A stretch of DNA of 64,000 bases from Litoditis marina (GCA_964036275.1 OZ038434.1:30396425-30460424); one strand, 5' to 3'. Positions 1 to 13,269 are shown, counted from the stretch's first letter. The notes: generated from the sequence alone by a model not told the origin. Translations and numbers: made by a program.

Positions 1-470
1 TAGTCTCTCATGGGCTGTTTTAGGTATTAACTCACTGAGACAGCGTAAACTGTAGCGGGAACAGCTCAAATCTAAGCAGGTAGAAACCAAACTATGAAAA
101 TGCTAGGGATAGTTCAACTTGTCCACTAATTCTGTGTAGATTAGTCTCTCATGGGCTGTTTCAGGTATTAACTCACTGAGACAGCGTAAACTGTAGCGGG
201 AACAGCTCAAATCTAAGCAGGTAGAGACCAAACTATGAAAATACTAGGGATAGTTCAACTCGTCCACTAATTCTGTGTAGATTAGTCTCTCATGGGCTGT
301 TTTAGGTAGAAACTCACTGATACAGCTCAAACTATAGAGGGAACAGTTAGAATTAGGGCATAGTTCATTCAAACTACATAGAACTAAGGAATAGTGTGCC
401 TTGATGGGTTGTATAGAACAGTCACTCTTGGCTGGGTTTGAGCAACAACACACTGAAAAGCCTCACTTTA
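1..470. repeat. 141-bp tandem repeat
   Basis: Near-identical units begin at 1, 142 and 283 with the same opening (tagtctctcatgggctgtt). The third unit decays after about 40 bp but keeps related blocks (cactgaaaagcc..., gggaacagttagaatt) to about 500. The short open frames across it are repeat translations and are not called as genes. Confidence 0.85.
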
Positions 471-576
471 TAGTGGGAACAGTTAGAATTTACTCAAGCT
501 CAGACTAAACTGGACGACACCTAAGAATTGAACACACACTGTTCTGTGGGTCCGTATGAGTCGGCAACCAGAATAA

Positions 577-766
577 GTCATTCAAAATTAAAAGTCATTA
601 AAGTAAAAGTCATTTGAAAGTAAAAGTCATTAAGTACAAAAACAGTTGAGAATCAGAAATAAAGTTTTCAAAAATTTTCGAATTTTTCAAATCCTGACTA
701 AAAGTGAATTAATGACTTTTACTTTTGAATGACTTCTACTTTAATGACTTTCATTTTCGAATGACT
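577..766. repeat. Imperfect foldback (inverted repeat) with AAGTCATT arms
   Basis: The left arm (577-630) repeats aaaagtcatt several times and the right arm (710-766) repeats aatgactttt several times, so the two arms can pair around an ~80-bp AT-rich loop. No coding potential. It looks like a decayed foldback element. Confidence 0.7.
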
Positions 767-782
767 CTTTCCAGGTACCGTA

Positions 783-3700
783 TGAGTCGCAACTAGCTGA
801 GACAGCTCAAACAGTAGTGAGAACAGTCGGAATATACTCATGTTCAGACTAAACTAGAGAATACCTAAGAATAGGTCCACCTGTATCGATAAATGTTTAT
901 TGCGGACTAATTGTAGCTATCACTCATCCAAACAGCTCAACATACAGTAGTTACAACCAACATCTAAGCTTGATTCTTGTTCGAGTTGTTCGAAGACATT
1001 TTTGTCACGAATGGTGGATTTCGAGCTAGTTTGAGCTGCAGCTCAAACTCAGCTCGACCTAAGAATACCTCAACTAGTTGATTCTTTCTGTGTAAAACGC
1101 TCTCTTCAAGGTTGGATTGAACTACATCTCTATGTTCAAGCTCAGTCCAAGCTGGGAAAAGTTGGAATCTGGGTAGTCACAGACTCAATAGAACAATCCT
1201 TAATATGTGTTTGACTTGTCGGCTGTTTATCTAAGAAATAGTCTGTTTTTGATTGAATTGACCTACCACTTTAGGAAAGTTCGCACGTGTTTTTTCCAAC
1301 GCACCGATACTCAGTACGTGCTGTTTACACTCGTGTTAAAGCGATCGCGTTGGGCAAAATACACGTCAATCACCATTATATATTTTGATTTGTTCTGTTT
1401 TCTTTCTGTTTTTATTTCACGATTTTAATGTGAATTGTTATAATTTGGGCCATACGTGCTGAAATATGTTATTTCTTGGAAGAATGCGTCGATGTAGTAG
1501 TATTTTGGGTGTACGATTCAAGTCACGTACATGATCGCTCCAGTAAGGTGATAATCCTACCCAAGTGTTTTTTCATTCTTTGTTTGTGGGGGGTTGGGTT
1601 GAAAACTGTTATTTCGGTGTTCAATTTCATGAGAAACAAGTCATAAAAGCACCCTCCGTTTGGTTTTACCACACATTTTGCTCTAGGACTCTTCTATCTC
1701 TTAGCCACAAATGCATTTGTTTTTGTTTCATTTCGATATTTTCTGAAAATGGTTGATTTGCAGATGGTTAGTCTGACTCCGTTAGTGCATTGGAGGCAGC
1801 AGTCAACGGACCATACAAAGGATAGAGGTGTGTTTTCTGAATTTTGTGTTTGAGCTCTATTGAAATCGCAGTTGCTCTCTACTAGGTGACAAATTGATTT
1901 TCAACCGGGTTCAATGGCTAGATACTAGATCGTTGGAAGTCAGTAGAAAAACTTGCGTTTGAAGGTACGTTGCGTCAAAAACAGGCATAAAACCCGTGCA
2001 GTATGTTCCCTGCATGACCCCACCTCTTCTTTGAAAAATTAAATCGCCCAGGAACGCCGAAGTAGTTGACGAAATGAAATACAAACGCGCCAAATCGATT
2101 CGTTCAATTTTCATCTTGATTTCTGGATTTTCTGAATACTTTTTGGGCTTTTCTTTGATGACAACTCATGTATAAATTACGAGGGCGGGGGGGGGGGGGG
2201 AGAGGAGTGTTTAATTTGGTATGATACGGAAATTGGGATTATGACAAGTAAATAATTTTTTGAATCTGAACTATGCCAGTGCCGATTCTTCTTTGGCCGG
2301 GTCATACCGATCAGCCAGGTGGCTCTTTTGGACGAACCAACATGGGTTGAGAGCAAACCGACCGAAGTGATTGATGCCTGGTTTAGTCATACATGGTTAT
2401 GGTTTAAGGGCAAGATTTAGTTTGTCCGTATAACGTGAGCGCGTACACAATAAACCGCCAAAACTCGCACAGCGGGAGCAAAATATCGCAAACTTATCTA
2501 TTTTTTTGCTGCCGTGAGCCGCGACCCCTCCCAAGCTGTGACCGTGACTAACTTTTAGATGAGTTATCGACTATCCTATTTGGATCCAGTCGTTTATGAA
2601 TTCGCTATTTCTACTTTTCACAATAATTGTTCGCGATATTCAAAGGAGAACCGTTGGCGGTGTATTGGTGAGCCGTGCCCGTGAGCGCAGCCCGCAGCGT
2701 TTACGTGACAAATTTGGATTTGTAGTTGGAAACGAAATTATTTCAGATTGATGGATTGATCTAATTCGTGTTTAGGTTTTACTTTATCTTTCTGAGTTTA
2801 TGGTTTTTAATCCCTCTCAATTCGTTCTTTTTCAATTAAATATTGAAATAAGGACTACACGCCTACAATCTACCATCTGGAGAAAACTAACAGACTCTCG
2901 TTCGTTCACAGCCAGTTGATAAAATCATTCACACTTACAAACAATTATTTCTTATGGAAATTTCTTCATAACTTTAACAAGTGTTCCACAGTACAAATCG
3001 ATCAGCCACATCTGGTTTGAAGTTTAAACTTGTTTTTTTGTTGTTTTAGATATGACCGAAGACGAGACTCGGACCCGGAAACGGCGGGAACCAGTGAATC
3101 GACGGGCACGGGGGACGGACTAGCTATAGGTTAGTGTAGAATTTTTTTATATTGATTTTCAATATGGTAGAAGTGAGGGGTAATTGAGGAAGACTAGTTG
3201 AAATAATTGACTGTGGGACAGACTGTGGGAAAACTGAAGTATCGCCTCCCACTTTAGTTGAGTCCCCCCCGTAGCACTTCAACCCCCCAGCCAAGCTGAA
3301 ACCTGTAAATCTAGGAGAGGGGGGGGGGGTCAAAATTCAACTTCGACATTTACTATTTACCCCCCCCCACTTGGGTCGACCGGGGGTAGAACTTCAATGG
3401 TGGAAGGTCAAACTTCAACGAGTGTTTAGTGTTTACGAAATGTTTACTTTTCAGCCCCCACCCTCAAACGTTTGTATTGCAGGTGATAAATTGTATTATT
3501 ACCCCCCGGTAGGGGAGTCAAACTCAAACTACAATTCTCCAAACGCAGTACAAATTTAGAAAGGTGGGGGGTAAAAAGTCAATGTTCCCCAGACTGTCAC
3601 TAGAGGTATCGATTCTGCATTCTGGTCATTGTGCCAATTCTGAAATCGAGCTATTGATTGCTATTGATATTGATTGGCTTGTATCAAGTTCAGTACAAAT

Positions 3701-3915
3701 ACACTGATAGTCCCCTTTTTGACTGGCCAAATGAGGATATTTTCTAGTAGTGTTTTAAATGGTAATTATTCTTTGGAGAACGAATAATTCAAATATTCTT
3801 CTTACGCGCGTAGCAGATGGCATATAGGGGCGATTCCACGGTAGCTGATCTGACCAAGAAAACCTCAACTTTTCCATTCACCTAGGCTGGTGAGGTTCGG
3901 TAACTATTATTCATG
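783..3915. other. No gene recognised; two doubtful exon-like segments
   Basis: No open frame here resembles a known family. Two segments have plausible splice borders on the + strand. One is 1764-1830 (acceptor ttgcag, donor G/gtgtgt). The other is 3051-3131 (acceptor ttttag, donor ATAG/gttagt), which would encode a Glu/Asp/Thr/Gly-rich stretch. They could be exons of one undefined gene, but nothing confirms this. Poly(G) and poly(C) runs occur near 2190, 3320 and 3365; the last two could pair as a hairpin. Confidence 0.3.
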
Positions 3916-3920
3916 GGGAG

Positions 3921-4066
3921 ATGCGCTCCATCCACGAATTTTCGATAGAGCCACCATAAAAAGCAATTAGTGACGAGCGAGCCAAAAATCTGTGGATCCA
4001 GCCGCACTTTTCTGGTTAACTGGGTCACCACTCTCAAATGACAGAGAAAGCGTGGATGGAGCATAT
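3921..4066. mobile_element. Small foldback element, GCTCCATCCACG ends
   Basis: The left end reads atgcgctccatccacg and the right end cgtggatggagcatat, giving an inverted repeat of about 14 bp around ~115 bp of non-coding DNA. A related element lies at 4449-4563. This is MITE-like; the superfamily cannot be assigned. Confidence 0.55.
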
Positions 4067-4448
4067 TATCACAAGGTTTTAGCAGCTGATACTTGGTGAT
4101 AGTACTTGTTTTCCCAATCAACTATTTTGTCGAATTTAGTTTGTCGGTTAGAAAGGCTTAGGCTAGTAATCGTTCCTAGAGTAGCTGGTTGCACCTTAGG
4201 GTACTGGCTCGTTCCACTTCAGGTAACTGGCTCGTTCATGTGTAGAACTATCAGTATAGGTTTCTCCTGTTTTTGTTCATAACTCATATTTCTAACTTGT
4301 ATTACCAAGATCGGAAAGTGAGTCAAAGACAATATCAAACCGTTACAAAGTATTTTCAACTCTCAACTATTATCTCAAAACACACTATCTTCTCAATTTT
4401 TTGTCTTCCACACTTTATATAAGAATATACATAAGTTTTAAAGGTAGA

Positions 4449-4563
4449 GTGCAGCTCCATCCACAATTTTTGAAGACTCTGCCGCGCCATCCACGCAATT
4501 AAAAGAGAGCGCCGCGCCATCCACAAAAAAAGTCCACTTAGCGATTCGTGGATCGAGCTGTGT
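4449..4563. mobile_element. Small foldback element related to the 3921 copy
   Basis: The left end (gtgcagctccatccac) is inverted at the right end (gtggatcgagctgtg). Internal gccgcgccatccac motifs are repeated. It shares the CTCCATCCAC core with the element at 3921-4066. Confidence 0.5.
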
Positions 4564-4576
4564 ATCCTCGCGACCC

Positions 4577-7500
4577 CCCCCCCAAAACGGCGACATTCAA
4601 CTAATTTCCGGGAGATTATAGCTTATTTTGTATGAAATTTGTTAGTTTACAGTTTACAGCTCACGACCCCTACTTTTTACAAAGATTTGTTGGCGACTCC
4701 CCCTTTTATGAGGGGCCTTGGCGGTGTATGATGCCCTTACTTATCATCTAAATCCCCGCGGTTTTTTTCAACTTATACATAAAATACCCTCCTATTTTGA
4801 TATTGACTGATGCTCATTTTCACCCAATTACGATCAACGCTTGACCACTTTTTGGGGTATTGCCAGTTTCTCGTTTGTGATATTGTGATGTCTCACGATT
4901 TGTGGAGAAAATACACGTCTTTGGTAATTTTCGGTTACGCATGCCCTATGCACACTTTTCCGTCTTTCTCATGCTGACTTTTCTCATCCCGATTTCCCGA
5001 TTTGGATCTATTTTCCGTATGTTTCAACTCCTCCTTTTCGCTAGTAACGGGGGTAAATATTATTTCGGTAAAATAATGAAGTTTTTCGTAATTCAATGAA
5101 AAAAGGTTTCTTTTTGTGGTTTAGTCACACCTCACTGCTGTTTGACTAAACGTACTCCTTAGTATGATACAATATGCACGTCATACATAACTACGTCTGC
5201 AGGTTCACTCCTGCTTATTGTCTATAAGAGGATTCAGTGTATTGTGTATTTCTGATACAAAAACAGGAAATTTAACATATTTGATGTTTATGTAGGAAAT
5301 AAAGGTTATTTTTAGCATAACAGTCCACCTTACTGATGTGGCAGATTACTATTTATTTTTCGTCGACTTTCCTCGCTAGATAGAAAATGAACTTCATTCC
5401 GGCCAACTTGGCTGTATAGTCAGCTGTCATAATAAAAAAAAAACCACTGCCCTCTTCCAGCGAAAACCTGATCTTGTTCAACTCAACACATAAAATTCGA
5501 ATAAGTTTAACAGAAAAACGAGTTCCCCTTTGAAAGACAGGTACATCTTGCTGGTGTGGGGGTGTGGGAGCAAGTTAGATAGTTTTTTTATTGTACAGTG
5601 GTAGGTTAGAGGATGCCCATTGTGTTTATTGCTGTTATAGAATATTCAAGTTTGCCGACTCTACATTTCTACAAATCAACAATACTCAACAAAATGCCAC
5701 ATGTGTAAGCAAACTGAAAAATACTACTAGTGACTCTATATTGTAAATATTGTAGGTTCAATGTCGCTGATGGTCCCTCTATCGACGTGGATTGTGGATA
5801 TGAAATAATTGCGATGGATTGAGATATACCATATACATAGCACACTATACTGGTATCATCTCACCTTGCTCGAAACCTGCCCCCGGTCAACATTGCATTC
5901 GCTTTCTGAGAAACTACAAGAATCGAATTCTTAATTTTCTCTTTCACACGATTCTCACGAAGTTTACCTACATATAAAATTTTTTCCAAAAAGCATGGGT
6001 AACAGATGCTACTTTGCTAGTGGGAGAAATGGGAACGTAGTACGTAGTAACCTCGTGAACGAGTATGACAGCACCAATTCAAGGGGTATTTAACCGGAGT
6101 TATGGTTTGTTCTACATTTATTAATAGCCGTTATCGGACGATGGTTGAGTTAGGGACCACCACCTTTTTTACAAGAATATCTTCATTTTAACTTCGTATC
6201 TTCAATCAACATAATACACGTTGTTTTGAGATATAGGTGTGATTCTCACATTTGGGGTGTAACCAAGGGGAATGGTGTTTGAGAAAGGGAAGTAGTGTGA
6301 AATGGGATATTTTTCGAGCTGCTGAATGCAATCGTTGGCAGGATGAACCTGTTTGTTTTTATTAGCTCTCATAATATATGACAATTTCTCAAACTTTGAG
6401 ACTGAATTTTTGGAATTTGAAATTCAGACCCTCTCAAGTGAAAAGCCGCTAATTTTCTTGGCGAAATTATGTAAGAACTTTATAATGGTATCTCTATTCT
6501 CTGAGATTTTCCAACCAGGTAAAAAGTCAGCTGTTGTTTATGCTTTTTCTCCATCTCAGGTGTTTTGTAAAACATCCGTTCCTATTACCTCCACCTTCCT
6601 TACCATGTTTTCTTTTCTCTTTGCAACTAGGCCTTCAATCTTTTTTAGTTTATCCTCCGGTTTACCCGTTTATCTGGACAAATTCTCGCTCATTCATCAA
6701 CATACTCATTATGGTACTCTCCGACATAAAGGCAGTCATTCCTTATCATGATTATAGTTATTTTATAACTCTGATTTTAGCTGAAATCGTCGGTCGTGAT
6801 TGTGAATTGTGGTTGTATTGATTAGGTTGTTCGAATGTTTGAGGGCTATGAGATTCTTGTATATATTTTCTATTTTCACCCGTGTTGTTGTTGTTCTTAC
6901 CATTCTCATATAATTTTTTTAGATTTGTGGATTTTATTCGTCACACTACTTCACAGAACAGCTAATCGAAATGTGAAGATTTGTTTTTCTAATGAATTTT
7001 TTTCTTTTTTTGTGAGTCTGATTCAAGAATAATGAGTTATAGTTTCTTTTCAGCCGCAGTTGGAAAAGACGACATTAATAAATATAAACTTTAATGCTAG
7101 GCGGTTTGCTGGTTATGATAGGGATGCCCAATGTTGTCCAGCTGTCCCCATAACTAGCATGATACCGTTCGACGGAAGCGTGTGTCGAGAGACGTTTTCT
7201 ATTTCTCCTCAATCTCTGAGTTCTTTCATGGTTATATTTTGCTAAATACAGCTCAAATAATAATTTGTTCATTCGTTCAGAAGTTCAATGTTCGGGAAAA
7301 AGATATGGTCATCAAGTTTACTCGCAATAAACTAAGCTCAAGAGTACTACCATTCTTCATTTTTCTCATTTTAACTGATAACATCCAAATGTCCAAATAA
7401 CATTCTGTAAGTGAATTGAGAAAAAATGTGATTTCTGCCAACCATGGTGGTTTCAACTTTCGGTTTGACTTGGCCAATAAAAACAATGATTGACAACTGT

Positions 7501-7960
7501 CTTTTCGTTGAAACTGGAAACTTCTTCTGCGTACGACAAACCAAACTACAATTACGCATGAGACATACTTGCTAAACGAAGTCTTTTAACGTACAAATAT
7601 CAAGCAAATGAGGAAATGCGAGTTCCTACCATCTATTGAATATATTTTATTCATGTTTTTCTAAATGTAAGACCATCCAGTGTTTTTCCAGTGTGAAACA
7701 TGCGAAATTCCATAAAAGCATCGAAAAACGTTTGAATTTGGTTTTCCCGCCATTTCTAAGCCCCGCCCCCTGTGCTTTTTGCGGCTGAAATTTGGGTGTC
7801 GTTTTTTGTACACGCACAGTTAAGATACAGATAGATGGAGACAGATGACCGAGATGTTGTAGCAAACGTACAGATAAACCATGAATCTTAGGCAGGTAAA
7901 GGCAAAATGTCCTGTCACACTGGCAGAAAAATGATAAATCTCAACCGAAACGTAAAACGT
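4577..7960. other. Gene-free AT-rich stretch
   Basis: Open frames here are short, hydrophobic from T-rich DNA, lack family motifs and have no consistent splice sites. I see no gene, RNA gene or clear repeat. Confidence 0.5.
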
Positions 7961-7962
7961 AC

Positions 7963-9180
7963 TTGTAGGGGTTCGTTTCCGGGAACCTGGGGCCAGTTGC
8001 TGGGATTAAACGACGCTCTGGAATGAAGATTGATAGAAGATATACTACTGCCCCCCCCCCCCTATGCTTAACATGTTTCACGTGTGCAGTTGACTAACAG
8101 TATAAGTCCCATCAAGTCGCCAAACTGTTTTCAATTTCAGCGAGGATGAGCTGTAAATTGATATTGACTGAAAACCGTTTTAGATATGTGACTTAAATTA
8201 GTCAATGTGCTACATGTGAAAACTACATATCATTTCTTTCTGATTTTGACGTTTTAGTTGATATCATATGGAGCATTGAAAGCCAATTACAAACATACAA
8301 CTTTCTCACCCTAATCTTATTTTGTTTTTTCATAAAGTCGATATAGTACACCGCAAACGGGTTACGTACAAAAAATCATGGAAATACTTGATCAAAGTAC
8401 AGGTACTTTCCAAATACGTCTCACAGCTTATCATGATACAAAAAATGAGTGAAAAGTCGAATTCATTAAAATACTGATTAACCAAGCTGGATAGCGTTAC
8501 AGTGAAAGTGCTCAAGTGCGGGTATGTATGGAATGGCATTAGACAATTTTTTTCTGATTTTAAATTCTTAAGTTGTTGATGATAACTGAAACACTATAGA
8601 ATAAATTTCGCAGATTCCAGAATTCTCGATTATAAGGAAATTATCTTTTTATAGTTTGTGCCAAATTCATCAATTTCTTTCTCTCACCGGAATCGAACCT
8701 ACGAGCAAAAGATTCGTAGCAGAGCGCTAACCACTGCGCTCGTAGGGCACATAACCGGCAAGCTTGGGAACCGTAAACATGTGTGCGTACACAGTGGAAA
8801 GTGAGATATACAGTATTCCCCCGCTCCGTTGGCAACGACTATAAGATACCTGCACAAGGGACACGTGGACGATGACGCCGAGGAACTCTGTAGAATCCAC
8901 CGCGCGATACAGACACCATGGAACATATGATGGCAACCTATTTCAGCCACAACCTCACCTGTAAAACATTTTTGTATATTGCAAGGTTTATAAGGTATAT
9001 ATAGGGATAGTGTAGGATGAGTCGGTAGAGGGCTGGGTTTCGCGAGCGGTCAAATCGTCTGCGGAAAAATAATGATTCAATTCTCCGAGCAGTCTGAATG
9101 AAAATGAGAGGCTCACCGAGCAGAAACGATTCGAGGCAAACCGAACATCTCGCTGCCTCAATCACATGTTCTTCACTTAT
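7963..9180 (-). CDS. RING-H2-type zinc-finger protein, C-terminal exons
   Basis: Three exons on the minus strand fit in phase: 9180-9117, 8958-8850 and 8017-7963. The first encodes C-S-V-C-L-E-S-F; the second GCHHMFHGVCIARW followed by CPLCR. Together they make a C3HC4/RING-H2 finger, the zinc-binding fold of E3 ubiquitin ligases. Donors are gtgagc, gtatct and gtacgt; the second and third exons have acceptors ttttacag and attccag. The third exon adds a short Pro/Asn-rich tail and must splice on to a last exon I could not find. Coiled-coil exons further upstream on the same strand (to 11751) probably belong to the same gene. A tRNA-like repeat sits in the intron only 6 bp past the second donor. 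The ligase role is inferred from the family. Confidence 0.7.
8649..8843 (-). mobile_element. tRNA-containing TATAGT element, copy 1
   Basis: Read on the minus strand it starts TATAGTCGTTGCC and ends near GGCACAAACTATA. The 3' half carries a tRNA-like A box (agcgcagtggttagcg) and B box (ggttcgattcc). It lies within an intron of the RING gene. Confidence 0.75.
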
Positions 9181-9456
9181 CTGGAAACTCAAATAAACAA
9201 GATAAAGGGAGTTTCAATGGGTTTTCACTTTCAACACAGCAAACGAGCGAGATTTTTCTCTTTGCAAACCCATATTTCCAACAAAATGTTTATATTCAGT
9301 TCATTGACTCACTTTCAGGAAGGTTTTAGTGAAAGGAAAAACACTTATTTCCCAACTTGCAGACCCCTAAACCATATCTGAACCACTATACGCTAAATTC
9401 CTCATTGCATTGCTCGAGCAAGTCTCGAACACTTCTCACCACGAGTGACTTCAGAG

Positions 9457-9600
9457 TGCGTATCTAGAAGATCCCGGCACCTTCATCCCATCACTATTTT
9501 TTGTCTCTCACCCCGGCGGGATGTAAGAGCAGAGAAATAGCGTGTGTTTGAAGAGACACCAGGATGGGATGAAGGTGCCGGGATCTTCTAGCAAACGTAC
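9457..9600. mobile_element. Foldback element, GATCCCGGCACC arms, copy 1
   Basis: Arms of about 37 bp (9457-9493 and 9563-9600) are near-perfect inverses of each other around a ~70-bp core containing agcagagaaatagcg. Related copies lie at 13060-13150 (right half only) and 16943-17091. Confidence 0.8.
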
Positions 9601-10668
9601 TCAGGACGGAGAAGGAGTAGACGATTACGAGTGAAAGATTTTTTTTCCGTTCCACACAACAGTGTATATTGTTCCTTTCGTTCCTACTGAACCGCATTGG
9701 CATAGTGCCAAGATTTTCGGATGGTTATTTCTCAGACCACATATAAGTTTTCGAAAGACTTTATTTAGTGACTTACTCCTATCACACTGAACAACCTCCA
9801 ACAGCAATTTGCAAAATCTCAAGTGGTCAAAAATCGCTTTAAAACATTATTGGCTCGCAGCCAAGTCTCACTGAGAAGGACCGGGACAAAATCATTACTC
9901 AAAATACAGAAACATACACCATTACTACTGAAACTCCTACAGGAACCTTACAAACATTCCGAGCTGTAGTGAAGCCGACGATTCAGTTCATCAAAAATTA
10001 TTTTGTATTCTTACTGAATCTGAGAAATGAGGTGCGGAAATTCTCAATCTTTCCGATGTTAAGTAAGTAAGGAAAACGGCTTGGAAGTTTCGAAATCCTA
10101 CTGTGGGACTCTCAGTAAGGATGAAAATCACAATAGCTCACCTGCACACATGGCAGTTTTCTGATGACCTCGTTTCTCTTCATCTGTAAACAGACTGGAA
10201 ACAAAAATCAAAACTTTATAAAAGATCGGACACATTTGAAAGGGAGTCAAAAACTATTTAGGTTGAACGAATTGATCGGGAAAAAACTAGAATTTTTCGA
10301 TTACGAATGGTTCGAGTTCAATTCTGTTGGTTGAAGGCGATTATGAAACATAGATATTGTTTAACCCCCCCCCCCTCCCCCTTCATTAATACAGTAATAA
10401 CAACTCTTTCACAATAACCCACCTTCTATAAGACATATTAGGACCTGGACATTTTCTCACCACGCGTCGTATCAATTCTTACAACCCCATGACTCATCTG
10501 ATATCCTCATAAGAACCTCATTAACCTCTCATGAGCTACTCGTGAAATTCTAATGTTTCAGCATAGAATAGAAATATATGAAATTTTACGGGAATTTTAT
10601 ACCGATTCAAGAGCTACTGCACCAGATAAGATACCATGCTCAGAATATTCCTTCTCAGCTAACCCCTT

Positions 10669-10765
10669 CTGTAGCGGCCTGAGCAAGAGAGTGTGTAGGT
10701 GCAGAGAGGCACAAATGTTTCAAACTATCTGCGGCCTCAGTGATCTCTATGCTCTCTCGTTCTTG
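10669..10765. repeat. Dispersed repeat with AGCGGCC...GAGAGAGTGTG core
   Basis: The stretch gtagcggcctgagcaagaga and the gagaggcacaaatg that follows recur, inverted, at about 15823-15937 and 18540-18770. The ends are not defined. This is a non-coding dispersed repeat. Confidence 0.4.
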
Positions 10766-10827
10766 TAGTTTGCTAATCGCACAAAATTGACATTTACATC
10801 TTTCGGAGTGTCTAGTTGAGGTTGGTG

Positions 10828-11022
10828 GGTGCCAATTTTATAAGTTTCTGTCTCTCACTGGAATCGAACCTGCGAGCAAAAGATTCGTAGCGTCCCGCTA
10901 ACCTCTGTGCCATCAGAGCACATAACGAGCAAGCATTGAAATCGCAAACATATGTGCGTACACTGCCGAAAGTGAGATATACAGTACCCTACCGCCTTTC
11001 CGTTGGCGACGACTATATAGTT
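10828..11022 (-). mobile_element. tRNA-containing TATAGT element, copy 2
   Basis: On the minus strand it begins TATAGTCGTCGCC at 11022 and runs through the tRNA-like A/B boxes to a ggcacc-like end. It abuts the end of an open coiled-coil coding stretch and may interrupt that exon. Confidence 0.75.
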
Positions 11023-11751
11023 TAGAGCACTTGCCTCCGATCTACGATCTCTGCGGCGAACGAGTTCCGCCACGGAGTCATCCATTTCCGCAAACCGCCG
11101 AGCCCGCGATTGTTGCAATTCTGCTTCTCTTTCTGAGCCCTCGGAAAACTGTTGCAGAATGTCTTGTTCTTGTTGCTGGTAATGCTCCGTTCTCTGCTGG
11201 AGTGCTCGCCTTAAATACGCCGTACTTCCTTAATATGCAATTATCGATTGTATTGTGAAGATTATGTACATTTCGAATAGGACACACTCCAATTACCGAA
11301 TTGTACTTCAGATAAACCAGCATGCGTACGATTCAGACATTTAGTGAACGTATTTTGGAGGACTGTAATGCCGTAGTTTTTTGGGGGTTCCCTGACTCGG
11401 CCCTCGCCAACTGAGTCGAAATTGAAACGGCAACGACAATGTCGCTGCCGTGACAAATTTTACTCATGAAAAAAGCATATGTTTTGAGGGGGCGCAGGCT
11501 GATAAACAACAGTTAAAACGACGGCAACGACATTGTCGCTGCCGTCTCACGTTTCACTCATATCATCACACTGATTTGCTGTGTTCAGAATAACTCTGCT
11601 CCGCCACATCCTGGAGAACTTGCCTTACTCGTTCCATAGCTACTTGACCGTAATCTGGGCTCCCAATGCCATCTTCAAGGATTGAAACTATCTCGAGTAC
11701 AAAGTCCGTACGCGATTCAGTACCAGTCTGTAGGGTGGTAACAGTTAACAT
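11022..11751 (-). CDS. Coiled-coil exons, probably the upstream part of the RING gene
   Basis: Two minus-strand stretches look coding. At about 11751-11570 an open frame encodes an acidic helix ending near EQSYSEHSK; a ctacag acceptor may lie just inside it. At about 11225-11023 another frame encodes a Gln/Glu/Arg-rich helix (RRALQQRTEHYQQQEQDIL and onward) with strong coiled-coil character, ending where a tRNA-like repeat begins. Their order and strand suit an N-terminal coiled coil leading to the RING exons at 9180. Exon borders are not resolved, and the link to the RING exons is inferred from position. Confidence 0.4.
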
Positions 11752-12344
11752 TATGTATATCTCGAAAAGCCATTTCTATTCATCTACTTCACACAACGCT
11801 ATCTCATTCACATAATGACCGGGACACCTAGAACTAAAGCGTGGAGTTACGTTATATAGGTTCTCAAAGAGAGAAGAAATGTTCGTCTAACAACTAGTCT
11901 AGCAATCATAGAGTTCATTTTCACATTAACAATCGATCTGACAAACATCATACCAGCGTGCGGGAACGGAAAAGAAAATCTTTGAATAACAAATCATTAT
12001 CAATACCGAAAAAAACTGGTAGACGAGCCGGGACTCACCTCACTCGGATTAATATCTGAAACAAGATAATGTTGTATCGCAAATTAAATACAAATGTTTT
12101 ACAGCATGAATGATATCATGATTCACTTAATTCCTACCGAGACTTCTACAGTACATATTCAATGACTATGAAAAACGAACATTTAGTAGATCTGTATTTA
12201 TTGCAATTTGAGTGCTCATACAAGAAATGAAACCTACCCATCGCGAGCCAACCGCCAGCCAGAAAAATGTGAATAAAAATGAGAGAATACATTTTGATTT
12301 TCTCGTTTCAACTTCTACCAGAGTACAGAAAGTGGAAGAAAGAG

Positions 12345-12435
12345 AACAGAGAGAGAGAGAGAAAAAAAAGAATGAGAGAGAGAAGATGAGAAAGAGAGAA
12401 ATATAGAGATAAAAAAGCAGAGAAAGAGCAAGAAA
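12345..12435. repeat. GA-rich simple repeat
   Basis: This is a run of gaga/gaaa units; the open frames across it on both strands are low-complexity artefacts. Confidence 0.7.
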
Positions 12436-12587
12436 TAATATAAACCAAATACAAAAACAAGTAATGTATAACTATGACACAAACAACTTTGTTCACGCGA
12501 ATAGACTGTAAGAACAATTGTGTGTACAACTTATTTCATCTGTGTTTCGAAAAATTATTCTGAATCGTTCAATTATAGTGGGAGGCG

Positions 12588-12715
12588 ATACACGTGGCGC
12601 TCTTCTAGCGGCTCATCGCGGTTCGTTCCAAAATTACCGCCGCGTGCGGAGATCGAACTCGGGTCACGTGGAGCGTCAGCCGAACACTTACCACTCAGCC
12701 AGTCGGCTATTCTAT
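12588..12715 (-). repeat. tRNA-like repeat family with GCCGAGTGGTTAG A box, copy 1
   Basis: On the minus strand it holds a leucine/serine-tRNA-like 5' part (gccgactggctgagtggtaa) and a B box (gagttcgatctcc). Related copies lie at 14735-14848, 15105-15172 and 21545-21630. Flanking sequence tattctattcattctgtatg is shared with the 14735 copy, so the two loci were probably duplicated as a block. Confidence 0.6.
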
Positions 12716-12757
12716 TCATTCTGTATGTTCTATGTTAGTGCCAGAACGTGTTGACGA

Positions 12758-12895
12758 CTATACTTGCACAGTGATTTGCTGTCCTGTAAATCTTGAAGGA
12801 AACCATCTCTGGAACAGTTCGTCGCGGAAAGCATTGCAGAATAGAGGCAGAAAAAAAGCGTTGACTTGTAGAGACATAAAGGCGTAGACAGAAAA
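12758..12895 (-). pseudogene. Isolated C-terminal exon of a chemoreceptor-like gene
   Basis: After a tttcag acceptor the exon encodes FSVYAFMSLQVNAF and then FRDELFQRWFPSRF, ending in a stop. The same exon occurs at 22455-22622 and 15176-15349, where it follows other exons of the chemoreceptor-like family. Here no upstream exons are visible before the inverted RING fragment, so it is most likely a duplicated relic. It resembles a last membrane segment plus cytoplasmic tail. Confidence 0.5.
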
Positions 12896-13059
12896 CTGAA
12901 ATATGTTGTTTGACACAGAATATTGTGAGGTCGCGTAATGTTCCTCTTGAACTACACAATTATGATTGACTACGTGGAATGTAGATCTAGTGAATACAAA
13001 TTGAACTTCAGTTGAACTCATATGCGTCTCTCTCTCTGCCCTACTCTTTCGAGCTACTC

Positions 13060-13150
13060 GTATCCGGCGGGAGGTGAGAGCAGAGAAATAGCGTATGTTT
13101 AAGGAGACGCAGGATGGGATGAAGGTGCCGGGATATCCTAGCATACGTAC
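13060..13150. mobile_element. Foldback element, GATCCCGGCACC arms, right half only
   Basis: It shares agcagagaaatagcg and the right arm (gatgggatgaaggtgccggg) with the elements at 9457-9600 and 16943-17091, but the matching left arm is absent. Confidence 0.6.
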
Positions 13151-13269
13151 ACCAGTACTAACAAAGCAATGAACACCAGAGTACTACTATAAAGCGAGTT
13201 TGAAGAAAGGAAACAAATGATTTTAGATAAACCGATAAAACTTGCCAGAGGGAACCAGTTTTTTTTCAG